A stretch of DNA of 64,000 nucleotides from Asterias amurensis (lineage: Eukaryota; Echinodermata; Asteroidea; Forcipulatida; Asteriidae), in contig NC_092649.1 in assembly GCF_032118995.1 (NCBI RefSeq), positions 27,091,927 through 27,155,926 on the forward strand. Reading direction: 5' to 3'. The position numbers and the translations under genes were made by a program. The notes below the pieces were generated by a model, which was not told where the DNA came from, ran no database searches, and saw only the letters and a program-made list of their open reading frames with translations. This document shows positions 47,771 through 59,888 of this stretch, piece after piece (the stretch's first letter is position 1; each line of letters begins with the position of its first letter).

Positions 47771-48157
47771 TTAAAGATACTAGACACTATTGGTAATTGT
47801 CAAAGACCAGTCTTCTCACTTGGTGTATCTCAACATATGCATAAAATAACAAACCTGTGAAAATTTGAACTCAATTGGTTGTCGAAGTTGCGAGATAATA
47901 ACGAAAGAAAAAAACACCCTTGTCACACGAAGTTGTGTGCTTTTAGATGGTTGATTTCGAGACCTCAAATTCTAAATCTGAGATCTCGAAACCAAATTCG
48001 TGGAAATTACCTTCTTTCTCGACAACTGTGTCACTTTAGAGGGAGCTATTTCTCACAATGTTTTATACTGTCAACCTCTCCCCGTTACTCGTCACCAAGT
48101 AAGGTTTTATGATAATAATTATTTTGAGTAATTACCAATAGTGTCCACTGCCTTTAA
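47771..48157 (+). mobile_element. A1 element, full length
   Basis: Tips TTAAAGATACTAGACAC and GTGTCCACTGCCTTTAA, with the central GAGACCTCAAATT hairpin intact. Confidence 0.88.
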
Positions 48158-48639
48158 AACCGTGTACAAATGATAATGTTAAGTAAATGACAAGAACGAT
48201 GTAAACAATACTGTGGAGACACTGGACACTCTGAAGCTGGCCAAATTGTTGTGGACATCTTGGAATTTATTTACCAATTACTTTTTGTGTATAGGGTCTT
48301 GCAGGTGCTCGGTATTTGCTTTTGGCTGTCTTTTTGTTCCTTTCTCTTTGGGTATTTAATCGTTTGTTTGTTTGTTTGGTGTTTTAAGGGGGGGGGGCAT
48401 TTCCAGGCTAGAACTAGCTGCCAAAATAATCAGTCTTGTTCTGCTGCGCTACTTTATGAGCTACCTTGATATGTAAGAGCTTTAACTTGGGGGAAACACA
48501 ATGCTGTATTTCCAGAGAAGTTGTGTTACCCTTTGTTTAAGGGTAACTGTGTCTCCCTTGTCGTGTTTGTTCACCGAGAATGAGGGGGATCTTTAGAATT
48601 TGTTGGTTTAATAACTATTAAGCTTCTTTACTTGAGTTA

Positions 48640-48905
48640 TGCTCTATGGTCGTTACTACGTCTATAAGAGAGCTCTGTTGCGACTGTAGGTGGGTTCTTT
48701 CCCTGCCTTTCACCTCAGCGTACCTCGGTTCAGATCCCACCTGAGACACAAAGCCTTGCATGTGGATTGAGTTTTCGGTCGCTAGCTGATGGTGCGGGGT
48801 ATTCCCCATACATATGATGTCCCAATCTCGTTATTGGCGGTAATTGCGCTGTTGGATTGGCATGATATTAATAAACAAAAATAACCAAATAAACAAACGA
48901 ATAAA
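48640..48905 (-). mobile_element. Possible SINE remnant
   Basis: GGTTCAGATCCCACC resembles a Pol III box B, followed by TGGATTGAGTTTTCGG and an A-rich end. No clear box A, so the origin is uncertain. Confidence 0.3.
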
Positions 48906-48967
48906 AGTAAGTGCCTTCTTGAGATAACGATGACCTCAGTGGTGTAATATTTTGTCAATAGACCATG

Positions 48968-49238
48968 TGAGCTGTGACATCACGTGTTTACAAAAACACA
49001 GGTCCTATGGGAAAGTTTACATTTTGTGTCATAATTTCCACATAAATCCGAGAATTATGAAAGTAAAAGCTGGACAAGTTTTGAGATGTGCCCCCTCTTA
49101 TCATATCAAAAGTTGATAAGAATTAGACAGTGCAATCTCCAAAAAATACAAGATTTTATGTTTTCTTCCATTGAGCTGTGTACAAATGGTGCCTGCAGGA
49201 AGTCCAGGCTCTGTGGCTCTTTTGTAAACATGTGATGT
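48968..49238. mobile_element. Terminal-inverted-repeat element, about 270 bp
   Basis: GTGACATCACGTGTTTACAA at the left and TTGTAAACATGTGATGTCAC at the right are inverted repeats with one mismatch. The interior is non-coding. One copy only in this window. Confidence 0.75.
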
Positions 49239-51473
49239 CACTGGTTACATTAGCCCTATATAGGACTCTTTCTCTGTAGTACAAAACGAAAGTGTAAGGC
49301 CGCCAGGGCTAAGGTTACATTGTCTATAATGAGCTAGAATGAGAGTAGAATTGTAAATAGTTGGTCATTTTTGCACATAGTTTTACATGTAGACGTGTAC
49401 AGCAATAACTTGATTTTGCTACGTGCTATATATAATATATTTTTTGGTTCGTTACTGCATTAAACTATTACAGTGCATTTTTTAAAAGTTGAACAAGCTG
49501 GTATTATTTCTTGACTGAGTTCTTGTTACATTGGTCAGTAGTTATGACGCAACATTTTCCCGTGGATCACTGGTTGGTGATGATGATAGAAACTGTTTAA
49601 TCAGTGAGCCTCAGACGGAATGATTGAAATCTTTGCCCAATAGTATTGTCACTTTTTAACACGCGGCGACTGATGCTACGCTCACCATGTTGTTGGTCAA
49701 TAGGCTTACGTGTAAACGCCGCGTCACCTAAAAATGCGCATTTCTCTAAATAACACACGTTGACCTGGACCACCAAAATGGCGCATCCAAGATTATTCTG
49801 ATGATGACGTCAGGTGAAATGGGTCAATACCGGCTGTCTCAAATACGGCTTGTTGAAAACAGGAAGGTCACAGATGTTGGCTACTTATTCTTCAGGTTAC
49901 CCATTGACCTGAAGTAGCCGAAATCTTGGATTGAATTGTGTAAGCTACAAAGGACTTTTCTCACAAAGGAAAGGCTAATTCCTGCGTAACCTTATTTTCA
50001 ACCCTTCACAAAAGTGAGCGGTGTTCACCCGATCATCAATACTTTCGGACTTTTTGGTGTCGTGTGAAAGTTGAGACCATTAGCTATCCATACACCCAAA
50101 CCTTTTTCTCCAGAACCATATACTTTTTTATTCGGTAGCCATTTCAAAAGTGTATTGCTTTTTTTTTGAGACACACGGTACAAAAATACCCATATTGAAA
50201 TGTAATGTAGTTGGACGTCTTTGAATTCGTACTGCTGGAGGGGTGTCAAACACAATGACGTTTGCCACCGTTTGAAATGAGGCTGGAGATTTGTATCTTC
50301 AGTGGTGGGCAAACAGAAACGATTATTTTGCTCCTCCAATTTAGAGAAAATGGTTCCCTTAAAGGTGTAGCCATATAGTCGGAAAAGTGCAGTTTGGGTC
50401 TCTTTGTATTCAAAATACAATGAAGCTTGAGCAGAACACGGAGACAGCACAATGGCTTACAAAGGGGCATATGATTGCCACCCATTCTAATTCCTTTCCT
50501 TTTATCTGCAAATTATTCATCGTTTTTCGTGCGTGAACTCTTTGTGAATATTTAATTAGTCAAAAGGGCTTCTGGAATTCGGTCATGTTCGGCCTTTTAG
50601 TCTGAAAAGTCTCAACCAAAATAATGTACCAGTGAATTGAAACGAGGAGCATATCTGTCGTTATGTATATGAAAAAAAATCGGTGCAACTGAAATTTTAC
50701 GTTAAAAATGGCTTCAAAAACAGAAAAAACAAGTCACAAAAGCACGGCAATGTTCCCGTTATGAATGTCGGCAACAGTCCCAAATTAGAATACAAAGCGA
50801 AAACGCTGGCCTGCCGCCGCCCGGTCTCCCCGCGGTCGAAAAAAACCCTGATTTCGATTGGAATGATTTCCAATGGCCGAAATCGTAAAAAACAAATAAA
50901 GTAGTAGGTATCTATCTGGGAAATACAGTTAATTGGCCTATAAAGGGCAAAATGCTTTTGCTTTTGTTTTGTACTAACTTCAGAAACATTTTGTTGATAA
51001 TCGTCACAAGCATTGAAAGTTGTAGATTGGACCTAGAGAAAGGACAACAATGGGTCATTTTGTCTATGATTTGACATATACTTTTATTTATTTCCAATTG
51101 GGACGTATACCGATAAAAGTTACACTGCTTGTTTTCGGTGTCACAACGAAGGTAAACGTTCTTCATGGGTGGTAGAACACTTTATGTAGTAGGTTTGGGT
51201 AAACTTGTCTGTATTCTGAAAGTGGTTTGGTTAGACGGGGCAGGACAACACTCTGCCAGCATCCTTTGTGTACAAAGTCGGTAACTCAATCCTCAGCAGT
51301 ATACTGCGATAACATTTTTAAAATAAATAAATAAACCATAAACAACCAACTAGGTTTGTATATTAGGCCATCCCTATATAGATATACAATTATAAGATAC
51401 CGAAAAAGATTAACAAAGATAAATGAACATGAGAAAAGTCTTTCTTATCAACTTCAACTTTGTTTTCAGTCTT
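49239..51473. other. Intergenic, no gene seen
   Basis: The minus-strand open frame at 50025-50450 (141 codons) has no recognised domain. It includes a stretch reading YRVSQKK, which resembles translations of mariner-type inverted repeats, so it may be transposon debris. Nothing else is supported. Confidence 0.35.
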
Positions 51474-51852
51474 TTAAGCCATTGGACACTTTCTGAACAG
51501 AACAAACATTAAAAGTTCACAGATTTATAAATAACTGAGGGTTTACAGAAGGTAATGGTGAAAGACTTCCGTTGAAATATTATTTCATTAAATGCTTTAC
51601 TTTTTGAGAAACAATTAAAAAAATTACCAATTCTCGATATCGAGAATAACGGATTTATCGTAAACACAATCATGTCATGACACGGCGAAACGTGCGGAAA
51701 CAAGGGTGGATTTCCCGTTATTATCTCCCGACTCCGATGACCGGTTGAGCCTAAATTTCCACAGGTTTGTTATTTTATAAATAAGTTGTGATACACGAAG
51801 TGTTGGCTTTTGGACTCGATACTGTTATACCGATGTTGTGCGATTGCTTTAA
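51474..51852 (+). mobile_element. A1-like element, very degenerate
   Basis: Flanking TTAA and internal blocks (TTATTATCTCCCGACTCCGATGACC, CACAGGTTTGTTATTTTATA) are recognisable. Most of the rest has drifted. Confidence 0.5.
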
Positions 51853-51936
51853 ATAAATAATAGAATTGTTAATTGAGTCGTACTTGTAATTCCTCCACGC
51901 CGACAATTGATGTGGCATACAAGCACACAAATAGTT

Positions 51937-54900
51937 TCACTCGGAGCCGTCCATCCGTTTTCGAGCACAAATCATGTTGTTGACGTCTTCTAACAGTAAA
52001 GCAGCAATGACAACTACGGGTAACGAGCCAATCACTAAATACGACGTGTCGTAACTTCCCGTTGTATCGTAGAGCCATCCTATCAAAGAAAACATAATAT
52101 TGTTATTAGCTTTCTCCAGAAGACGATCAGAGCATACTGATCGAAACGTCGAGTTGAAACCAACGGTTCTTTTCAGAACCACCCCAACTCATTATGTGTC
52201 ATTGTTACCGCAAACCTTTCTATATCGTATTTCCACCATGCAAAGTTTCAAATCCTACTTAAAATGTTTTTAGTGAATATAATAGGTTTTGTTTGGGTAT
52301 TATGATGACCATAAACAATTGTTGGAACGCTACTCCTACATACATTGCCAGGAAATACTGTATGATGTCACAGCGATTTCACGAAACGCTAGGATTAATC
52401 CTAACTCGAGTTAGGACGAGTAACCCCTCCTAAGTTTGGATGTGTTCAATGCTTCCTACGTATTTGGAAGAGTTTGGTGAACTCGACATCACGATCATCA
52501 CTGAGTAATGGATATATGTGCACTGAATAAAAAGCCACTGTATAAGTTACATTTAAACAATTTCATGTACATAAAATGTACAAGTTACATTTCATGAAAA
52601 AATTCATGTTCTTAAAATGTACAAGTTACATTTCATGAACAATTTCATGTTCTTAAAATGTACAGCATTCCTGTTTTGGGATACACACTCATGTTCATCA
52701 TAGTTTAATATTTTTAATAATTGACCTACCTGTTAAAAAAGTGGCAGCTATTCTCATGATACCGCCTGCAGCTTCCGCCCATCCCACTGCATTACTCATC
52801 CTGGCCGGGCCCACTAAAGCCCGAAGCATAGTGAAACTCAACGGGAACGTTATACCAAACCCTACACCAAAAGCGAAGTTCCCTGCAACAAGAGGCCACA
52901 GTCCGTGGAGGAGAGGATCCAGCAGGAACGCCGCAGCCATCAAGACATGAGAAATATACAGCATGGGTCTGGCTCCGAGGATTTCCTTGTCCACCAAGAG
53001 ACCGTGACCAAGCTGGCCCGTTAAAATGCCAACAGCCCCGGCACCGGCGACCAGGGAGGCCTGGTATGGGGTCAGGCCTTTCACGAGTACGTGCGGGACG
53101 GTAAACACCACCCAGACGATGATGACAACACATATATTGCAGAAGCAGATGATCAATACTACAAAAGAGAAGTTGCAAAATAAATCCGCATCCGTGGCTG
53201 CGATGATTTTGGATACAAGATGGCTGGAGACTGTAGTACAACTTTCTTTGGATTCTCCGGATGTGAGGGCACTTTGAGTGGAACGTTCTTCATCAGACTC
53301 CACCAGTTTGTACTGACAGGGGTCTGTGGGTGCAGTTGATGATGAACCGGGCCGAAACAGGGCACCGACTACACCCAAATGAAGACAAACTCCGCCCAGT
53401 AAGAGTAGACAACCTCTCCAGCCGTAGACGTCGAGAATGAACTGGGTGGCCGGAGCTGAGACCAGAATACCGACCGACGCGCCAGCACAGGCGATGCCGT
53501 TTGCCATGGCGTAAAGACGGTCAAAATATACCCCAAGTAGAACCACTGCCGTGTTTAAAAGCAGACCAGTTGCAGTACCTGTAACAATTAGTTTTTTTTT
53601 AAATGTGATCATTGTTCCTTTTCTCAACGATGTTTAAAGGCACTGAACACCTTTGGTAACTGTTAAAGACCTGGACCCAATTTCATGGCTCTGCTTACCG
53701 TGAGCACAGAATCGGCGCTTACGGAAGCAGGGAATTTTGTGCTTACGGCAAGCGTATTTCACGGGTTAGCGGCGAATTTTCGCTTCTTCGCGTGCGTACT
53801 CCCCGTACTACGCATTCTAGGCTTACAAGGCTAGCGCAGAAATTCGGCGCTTGCACGTAAGCGGGGAATCGTGATCGTAAGCACAGCTGGGGCCAATTTC
53901 ATAGAGCTACTTAAGCAAAAAAGTTGGTTAAGCATGAAAATAGCTTGCTTATTTTACACATGTTACTGCCCAAAATTTCATGCCATATACATTGCTTGCG
54001 ACTGGTATTGAGCTATTGTTTACTTAGCATAACAATTGAGTGGAGTCTTGGCCGGTATTCTGATTTTACTAAGCATGGATTATTTTGCTTAAGCAAAATT
54101 TTTTGCTTAAGCAGCTCTATGAAATTGGCCCCAGGGCGCTTGCACGTAAGCGGGGAATCGTGATCATAAGCACAGAGTTCGGCGGTAAGCAGAGCCATAA
54201 AATTGGGCCCAGTCTTCTCACATATCTTTAACGTCTCGACGTATCCAACAGTTTTGCTGGTTTGTTTTGTTATTAAGACACTGGACACTGTAGTATTGGT
54301 AGTTTTCAAAGACCAGTCTTCTCCCTTTGTGTATCTCAGCAAACATGTGAAAATTTGAACTCAATTTGTTGTCGAAGTTGCAAGAGAAAAATGAAAGAAA
54401 AAACACCCTTGTAACACAACTTTGTGTGCTTTCATAATGCACGAAAAAAGGCTTCAGGCCTGACATTCTATGAATTACCTCTTTCTCAAAAACTACATTA
54501 CTTCAGAGGGAGCTGTTTCTCACAATTTGTTATACTATCAACAGCTCTACATTGCTCGTTACAAAGTTATCATGTTCTAAAGTCTGGGTCGTCTCGTCGA
54601 ACAAGTCTGGAGCGAATAATACTCTTGCTTGCTTACCTGTGAGCAACACTAAACAAACTCCAAACTGCACAACGTTGTTTGTCATACAGGCTAGTAGTAC
54701 ACCAAAGGAAGCCGCAAGACCAGACACTGTAGCTATGTGCCGGTGGTTCCACCTCCGCTCGAGCGGACCGAGCAACAAACCTGCAACCATTACAATAACA
54801 GTTCCGTACTAGTGCACAATAGAGATGTACAAAACATAAACACGTTTTATTTAATAGGAGTGGGTTCCTCTTACGGTCCTAACTCGAGGGAAAAAATCCA

Positions 54901-55707
54901 ATAGAAAAATGCCAATGGTATAAAATAATTGGATCCCATTTTTTGTAATTTTTTTTTAATGGGCAACGTATGGTTTTTATGTTTGTAGGCCAACGTATGG
55001 TTTCATGTTTGTAGGCCATTAAAATAGTCTACAGAGTAAGTCAAAGCAAAACTATTTAATTGCCCGGGTTTTTGTGTGTGTAGTAACATAGATCAGTTGG
55101 TCCATCCAACTTTACATGCCCCCCCCCCCCCCCCCTTAAAGGGACACGTTCCCTTGGATCGGGCGAGTTGGTCTATGAAAAGCGTTTGTAACCGTTTGTG
55201 ATTAAATTTTGTTAGCAAAAATCAAATCGTTATGAATAGGATTTGAAACTTTGCATGGTGGAAATACGATATAGTAAAGGTTTGCGGTAACATCGTGTCA
55301 TGATATTTGGGGTGGTTCTGTGAGAGACGATGAAGACGATCGGAGCATACTGATTGAAACGTCGAGTTGAAACCAACGGTTTTTTTTTCAGAACCACCCC
55401 CACTCATCATCAGACTAGAGATTATCATTACATGGTAACCGTATTATACCTTTACTTTATCAAATCGTAATGTTCCTTTATGCCAATCAATGTGTGATTA
55501 TGGATCAATAGGCCTACCTGACAGTCCCCTTGCAGCCAGCATCAGTCCAACTGACAACCCTACCTTCCACGTTTCGGTATCAAACTGTTCCGTCAGGGTG
55601 GGTATCATAACACCAAGGCCTTTGCACAAACCTTCCCACAGGAAGAAAGCAAGATGTGCTCCGAGAAGTATGAACCAGCTCCAACCTGCGTCTCGATCAG
55701 TATACAT
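51937..55707 (-). CDS. Monocarboxylate-transporter-like protein (SLC16 / MFS), 4 exons
   Basis: Minus-strand exons 55707-55518, 54780-54637, 53578-52730 and 52079-51937 join in frame to 441 residues plus TGA. The start Met has in-frame TGA TAA shortly upstream. Family marks: the N-terminal DAGWSW (SLC16 motif [DE]G[GS][WF][GA]W with A for the first G), DRLYAMANGIACAGASVG (the conserved YF-x-R-R-x-LA-x-G-x-AxAG-x-x-x-G region), and YGWRGCLLLLGG at helix 6. The two six-helix halves are split by a short acidic loop (about residues 170-210); the last exon (WLYDTTGSYDTSYLVIG) supplies the final helix and a short tail. SLC16 members move monocarboxylates or related small molecules with H+ across membranes; the substrate here cannot be told. 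All three introns are phase 1 and split a glycine codon (LS|G, LT|G, LT|G). The acceptor chosen for exon 2, TTGCAG at 54786-54781, aligns without gaps to family helix 2. Confidence 0.88.
52098..52262 (-). repeat. Dispersed repeat E, copy 2
   Basis: Reverse complement of the copy at 23444-23620 (CGATCAGAGCATACTGATCG, ACGTCGAGTTGAAACCAACG, TGCAAAGTTTCAAATCC). It lies in the last intron of the transporter gene, about 15 bp from the exon 4 acceptor. Confidence 0.75.
52371..52490 (+). mobile_element. B1 palindromic element, partial
   Basis: CGATTTCACGAAACGCTAGG at the left and AGAGTTTGGTGAACTCGAC at the right, with internal TAATCCTAACTCGAGTTAGG. Degenerate. Confidence 0.65.
53672..54210. mobile_element. 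B2 palindromic element nested in A1
   Basis: Outer arms GGACCCAATTTCATGGCTCT and AGAGCCATAAAATTGGGCCC; inner arms rich in CTTACGGxAAGC. A partial second copy lies at about 56155-56235. It is interrupted by C at 53889-54132. Confidence 0.8.
53889..54132. mobile_element. C element nested in B2
   Basis: GGGGCCAATTTCATAGAGCT at the left and AGCTCTATGAAATTGGCCCC at the right are perfect inverted repeats. The youngest layer of a three-deep nest in the transporter intron. Confidence 0.9.
54273..54575 (+). mobile_element. A1 element, right end lost
   Basis: TTAAGACACTGGACACTG to CAACAGCTCTACATTGCTCG. It ends about 60 bp before transporter exon 2. Confidence 0.7.
55136..55215 (+). mobile_element. 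H element, one arm only
   Basis: TTAAAGGGACACGTTCCCTTGG to AACCGTTTGTGATTAAAT matches the outer arm of the H elements. A 17-base C run (55119-55135) sits at its edge. Confidence 0.65.
55233..55420 (+). repeat. Dispersed repeat E, copy 3
   Basis: GGATTTGAAACTTTGCATGG, GGTTTGCGGTAACATC, GGGGTGGTTCTG, AACGTCGAGTTGAAACC, in the same order as at 23444-23620. It lies in transporter intron 1. Confidence 0.75.
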
Positions 55708-56436
55708 GATGGACGCGGTGTCTTATCACTGGACAAGCTTAAAGACAAGTCTCAGTCTACTCATAGAGCAGTGTTCCTTGCGCTATGGTTTACCGAGTCT
55801 AGCAAGCTATTTGAAATGTTGAGACCTCAGGAATTTAAGAACTCACTCCGTAGTGCAGTTAACAACGATCCTATAATGCCAAGTAGTCACAGCCGATTTT
55901 CTATACCTTTCGCCAAGGTAAACAGTTTGAAAGCATGACACAGTTCTTTAAGAAGTCTAGCAAAGGAACAAACTCTACATGGCAAGTAGACACACACAAT
56001 GGTGTTACCGCAAACCAATTATGCACAAATTTCGTTGTTAGTTGTATTGTATTCAGGCCACAGGATCAAGGACCCGACCATCAGTTTTACCATGGTTTTA
56101 CTTGTATTATGCTCAGCTGTTATACCATACTCTATACTGACACGACTGAACAACGGGCCCAATTTCATGGCTCTGCTTACCGTAAGCAAAGAACCAGCGC
56201 TTGTGGAAGCAGGGAATTATGTGCTTACGTCAAGCGTATTCCAATGGACTAGCGGGATGCTAGAAAACTCTACGTAAAAATGCTGCAAGTGTAGCGTTGT
56301 GTACAGGGAGGGCTAAAGTGGCTTGTCAGGGTCACAATACAAATCACTGTGGCAAACCACCCATCCTAAGCTAAGACGAATCTTTGTGCTTTGTGAAATC
56401 GTACACTTGTCCATCTTTTTTCCGTTTCGGCATTGT

Positions 56437-57010
56437 CGATCCCATCCATATTTTCCAGTTTCCAGCGGGTCCCCATAGATATCCCGTTTCGTTTATTTTG
56501 TTCCCGTTCAGTTTATTATTTTCCTGTCCTGTATCGTTTTCAAGTCCCTTTTCTTTTTCCCCCTTACCAGCCCCGTTCATTTTTTCCCAACCACCTGTCC
56601 CACCGTGTGCCCCTTCCCTATCCCGTCCCATATCTAACCCACGCCTCCGCGCCTCCCGTCCCCGCGATCCCGTGCATTGGCATTGTTCTTTGCTTGCCAC
56701 TGTTTGCCCATAACTAATATTTTCAAGTTTCGAGCGGGTCCCGTTTGTGGTTCTTTCCCGTTTCATGGGCTTGATTTCCCCCCATTCAGTTTAATATTGT
56801 CCTTTCCCATGTCCTATATCATGATAGTCCCTTTTAATTTTGTTCAATCCCTACCCCAGCCCTGTTCATTTTCCCCGTCATTTCTATTTTTGCTGTTCCC
56901 CCGTCCAACAGACAAACCACTTTGTGCCCCTATCTCCTATCCCCGTCCCAAATCTAACCCGTGCCTCCTTCCCGTCATCCCGCCCGTGAATTGTTCCTTG
57001 CACTCTCGAC
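56437..57010 (+). repeat. Pyrimidine-rich tandem duplication, about 270-bp period
   Basis: Two diverged copies share ATATTTTCxAGTTTC, AGCGGGTCCC, TTCAGTTTA, CCTGTTCATTTTxCC-like and CCTATCCCGTCCCA. Strand asymmetry (C/T on +) is strong. Open frames on both strands follow the composition. Confidence 0.6.
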
Positions 57011-57340
57011 CCAGGGAAGCTAAACGAACGCACCCAGTATAGATGTCTGAAAGGGGGCAGTGTCCGAAATGTAGACTGTTTTTTAATTGTACGGATTGAC
57101 AATTATAACTGTGTCACCGGTGCGTAAAATCTTTATTTATTTCATAAAAACCTCAAAAAAAAGTACAGCACCATATCGAGTATAACAACAGCCAACGGTA
57201 AACATATCCCTAGAAATGTTCCCAGTGGCGTACAGCCCGCCCTCTTTCAAGCTAAATTATAAAGGACTTTGGGTCCACATAATTAGTTATAATATAGTTT
57301 CATTTGATGATGCACCCCCTCTTTCAGTTCAGTTATAGCG

Positions 57341-57732
57341 TTAAAGGCAGTGGACACTATTGGTAATTACCCAAAATAATTATTAGCATAAAACCTTACT
57401 TTGTAATTTAGGGAGAGGTTGATAGTATAAAACATTGTGAGAAACAGCTCCCTCTGAAGTGGAGTAGTTTTTGAGAAAGAAGTAATTTTCTATGAATTTG
57501 ATTTCGAGACCTCAGATTTAGAATTTGAGGTGTCGAAATCAAGCATCTGAAAGCACATAACTTCATGTGACCATGGTGCGACAAGGGTGTTTTTTCTTTC
57601 ATTAATATCTTACAACTTCGACGACCGATTGAGCTTAAATTTCCTCAGGTTTGTTATTTTATAAATATGTTGAGATACACCAACTGTAAAGACTAGTCTT
57701 TCACAATTACCAATAGTGCTCAGGGTCTTTAA
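57341..57732 (+). mobile_element. A1 element, first of a back-to-back pair
   Basis: Tips TTAAAGGCAGTGGACAC and CAGGGTCTTTAA. Its right TTAA (57729-57732) is shared with the next copy. Confidence 0.88.
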
Positions 57733-58068
57733 AGGCAGTGGACACTATTGGTAATTACTCAAAATAATTATTAGCATAAAACTTACTTCGTAACGAGCAC
57801 GGGGAGAGCTGTTGATAGTATAAAACATTGTGAGAAAACGGCTCCCTCTCAAATAACGTACAGTTTTTGAGAAAGAGGTAATTTCTCACTAAAATATTTT
57901 AATTTAATTAAAGAAAGCTCATCTGGAAACACAAAACTTGTGCGACAGTTTTTTATTTATATCCATCAGTTCACAGGTTTGTTATTTAATGCAGATGTTG
58001 AGATACACCTAGTGAGAATACTGGTCTCTGACAATTACAGCAAAAACAAAACCAGTGTCCAGTGTATT
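57729..58068 (+). mobile_element. A1 element, second of the pair
   Basis: Starts at the shared TTAA and lacks the central hairpin. The right tip decays into GTGTCCAGTGTATTTTT. One copy evidently inserted at the TTAA flank of the other. Confidence 0.8.
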
Positions 58069-58635
58069 TTTTTCATTCATTCATTCATTTTTTTTTTTTA
58101 CCACACACAAAGAAAAGTGAACTTCTGCCTTCTGTAAACGACGTTTGGGTCCAAACGTTAGGTTATCAGGGTTCACTTCGATTATGAACTTCTACCTTCA
58201 AAAGCCTGCACAAAACACTTCAACCCGGCCCCAAGCCATCGCGTGTGACCCGTCACGTTTTATCGTTAGCAACCCCCTTAACAACGGGACGCCGTGAGCT
58301 CCTGCATGCGTGTGCATACAACACTCGCTGGTGGTAGACTTTTGGATCGGTATGAGTTCGATTTGTCTCTTTTGTTGTCTCCTTTGTTGGGAATTATTGA
58401 TAAAAATGCATAGGGTTAAATCGGAGGTTAATGTGCTTGTGGAAATGGCATGCCAATCAGGGACATAACAAAATAATCATATCGCATCTCCGTTCAGCCA
58501 TTTTGTGGCAATTAATCTTGTGCTTGAATTGTTCAGGTGCTATGTTGTTTATCATCATGCTACGTGGGAACTGATATCATATCCACCCAAGATAAACCTG
58601 AAACCTTTATTAATTTATCAATTTGTTGGAATACT

Positions 58636-59024
58636 TTAAAGGCAGTGGACACTATTGGTAATTGTCAAAGACTAGCCTTCACAGTTGGTGTATCTCAACA
58701 TATGCATAAAATAACAAACCTGTGAAAATTTGAGCTAAAACGGTCATCAAAGTTGCGAGATAATTATGAAAGAAAAAATCACACTTGTCACACGAAGTTG
58801 TGTGCGTTTAGATGGTTGATTTCGAGACCTCAAGTTTTAAATTTGAGGTCTCGAAATCAAATTCGTTGAAAATTACTTCTTTCTCGAAAACTATATGGCA
58901 CTTCAGAGGGAGCTGTTTCTCACAATGTTTGATACCACCAATCTATCCACATTACTCGTTACCAAGTAAGGTTTTATACTAATAATTATTTTCAGTAATT
59001 ACCAATAGTGTCCACTGCCTTTAA
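58636..59024 (+). mobile_element. A1 element, full length, next to a tandem array
   Basis: Tips TTAAAGGCAGTGGACAC and GTGTCCACTGCCTTTAA. The right TTAA is the TTAA of the repeat unit (TTAATCGATGTTG) that follows. Confidence 0.9.
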
Positions 59025-59530
59025 TCGATGTTGTTTGTTTGCTTGGATTTGTGAATATTGTTATGTGAGAGATAATTTATAATGCCTGATGGATACAACT
59101 GTTTGTGACAGGTTTTGTCCTGTGAATGGTTATAAACTACTGTTGGCAAGAGGAAGTTAAACAAATCTTTGCAAGTACTTTAGATAGTTAATCGATGTTG
59201 TTTGTTTGCTTGGATTTGTGAATATTATTATGTTAGAGGAAATTTATAATAGTTGTGATGGATACAACTTTTTGTGACAGGTTTTGTCCTGTGAATGGTT
59301 ACAAACTACTGTTGGCAAGAGGAAATTAAACAAATCTTTGCAAGTACTTTAGATAGTTAATCGATGTTGTTTTTTTGCTTGGATTTGTGAATGTTATTAT
59401 GTTAGAGGAAATGTATAATGCTTGACGGATACAACTTTTTGTGACAGGTTTTGTCCTGTGAATGATTATAAACTACTATTGGCAAGAGGAAATTAAACAA
59501 ATCTTTGCGAGTACTTCAGAGAGGTAATCG
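59022..59530 (+). repeat. Tandem repeat, about 168-bp period, three copies
   Basis: TTAATCGATGTTGTTTxTTTGC opens each unit (59021, about 59189 and about 59358). GACAGGTTTTGTCCTGTGAATG and AAACAAATCTTTGC recur in each. GACAGGTTTTGTCCTGTG is itself partly self-complementary. Confidence 0.88.
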
Positions 59531-59738
59531 ATGATAATGAAAATTTAAACAGTATCCTGACTGCGGCTATTCAACCAATAAATAATGCATCTCTCAAATC
59601 TGCTATTTACGATTGCCAATAAATTAACTCACACGAAATCATTTCTCCGGATGATACTTTTAGAAAATTATAGTGAGCGTTCTCTTGTCTCTTAACAATA
59701 CTTTAAAAGTTAGTATCTGTATGTTTTTTTCTTTGCAG

Positions 59739-59888
59739 ACAAAGCTTCTTGATTCAACCACCGACGTAACCCCCCAGGAAGCCGTGCCTTTTGCCTTTTG
59801 AAGTCACATGGCCAGCCAGACAACACCGATCGAACCCCAAACTCAATCCACGCAACGACTAAGAGCTGGTATCATCACAACAAAACCC
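59739..59888 (+). other. Possible exon of an unidentified gene
   Basis: A strong pyrimidine tract and acceptor (TTTTTTTCTTTGCAG) precede it, and the donor ACCC|GTAAGT closes it. From the acceptor one frame runs 20 codons to TGA (59799-59801). A second reading starts at ATG 59808 (CACATGG) and is open for 27 codons (MASQTTPIEPQ...) to the donor in phase 0. It cannot splice directly to the exon at 61844, which needs phase 1. It may be a leader exon of the gene that follows or the end of another. Confidence 0.35.

Larger units (their letters stand above)
53634..54230 (+). mobile_element. A1 element split by nested B2 and C elements
   Basis: TTAAAGGCACTGAACACC to AAAGACC (53634-53671) and AGTCTTCTCACATATC (from 54211) are adjacent in intact A1 copies. 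The gap is filled by B2. The rest of this A1 copy is lost or decayed. Confidence 0.7.

Noticed and set aside
50025..50450. 141-codon minus-strand frame
   Set aside because: No domain recognised, no splice context. A YRVSQKK-like stretch suggests transposon debris. Not called as a gene.
54637..54821. Transporter exon 2 starting at the earlier acceptor CACTAG near 54812
   Set aside because: It does not keep the frame with exon 1 and would make helix 2 too long. The acceptor TTGCAG at 54786-54781 keeps frame and length.
56371..57042. Long frames on both strands
   Set aside because: They follow the pyrimidine-rich duplication; no domain and no consistent frame between the two copies.
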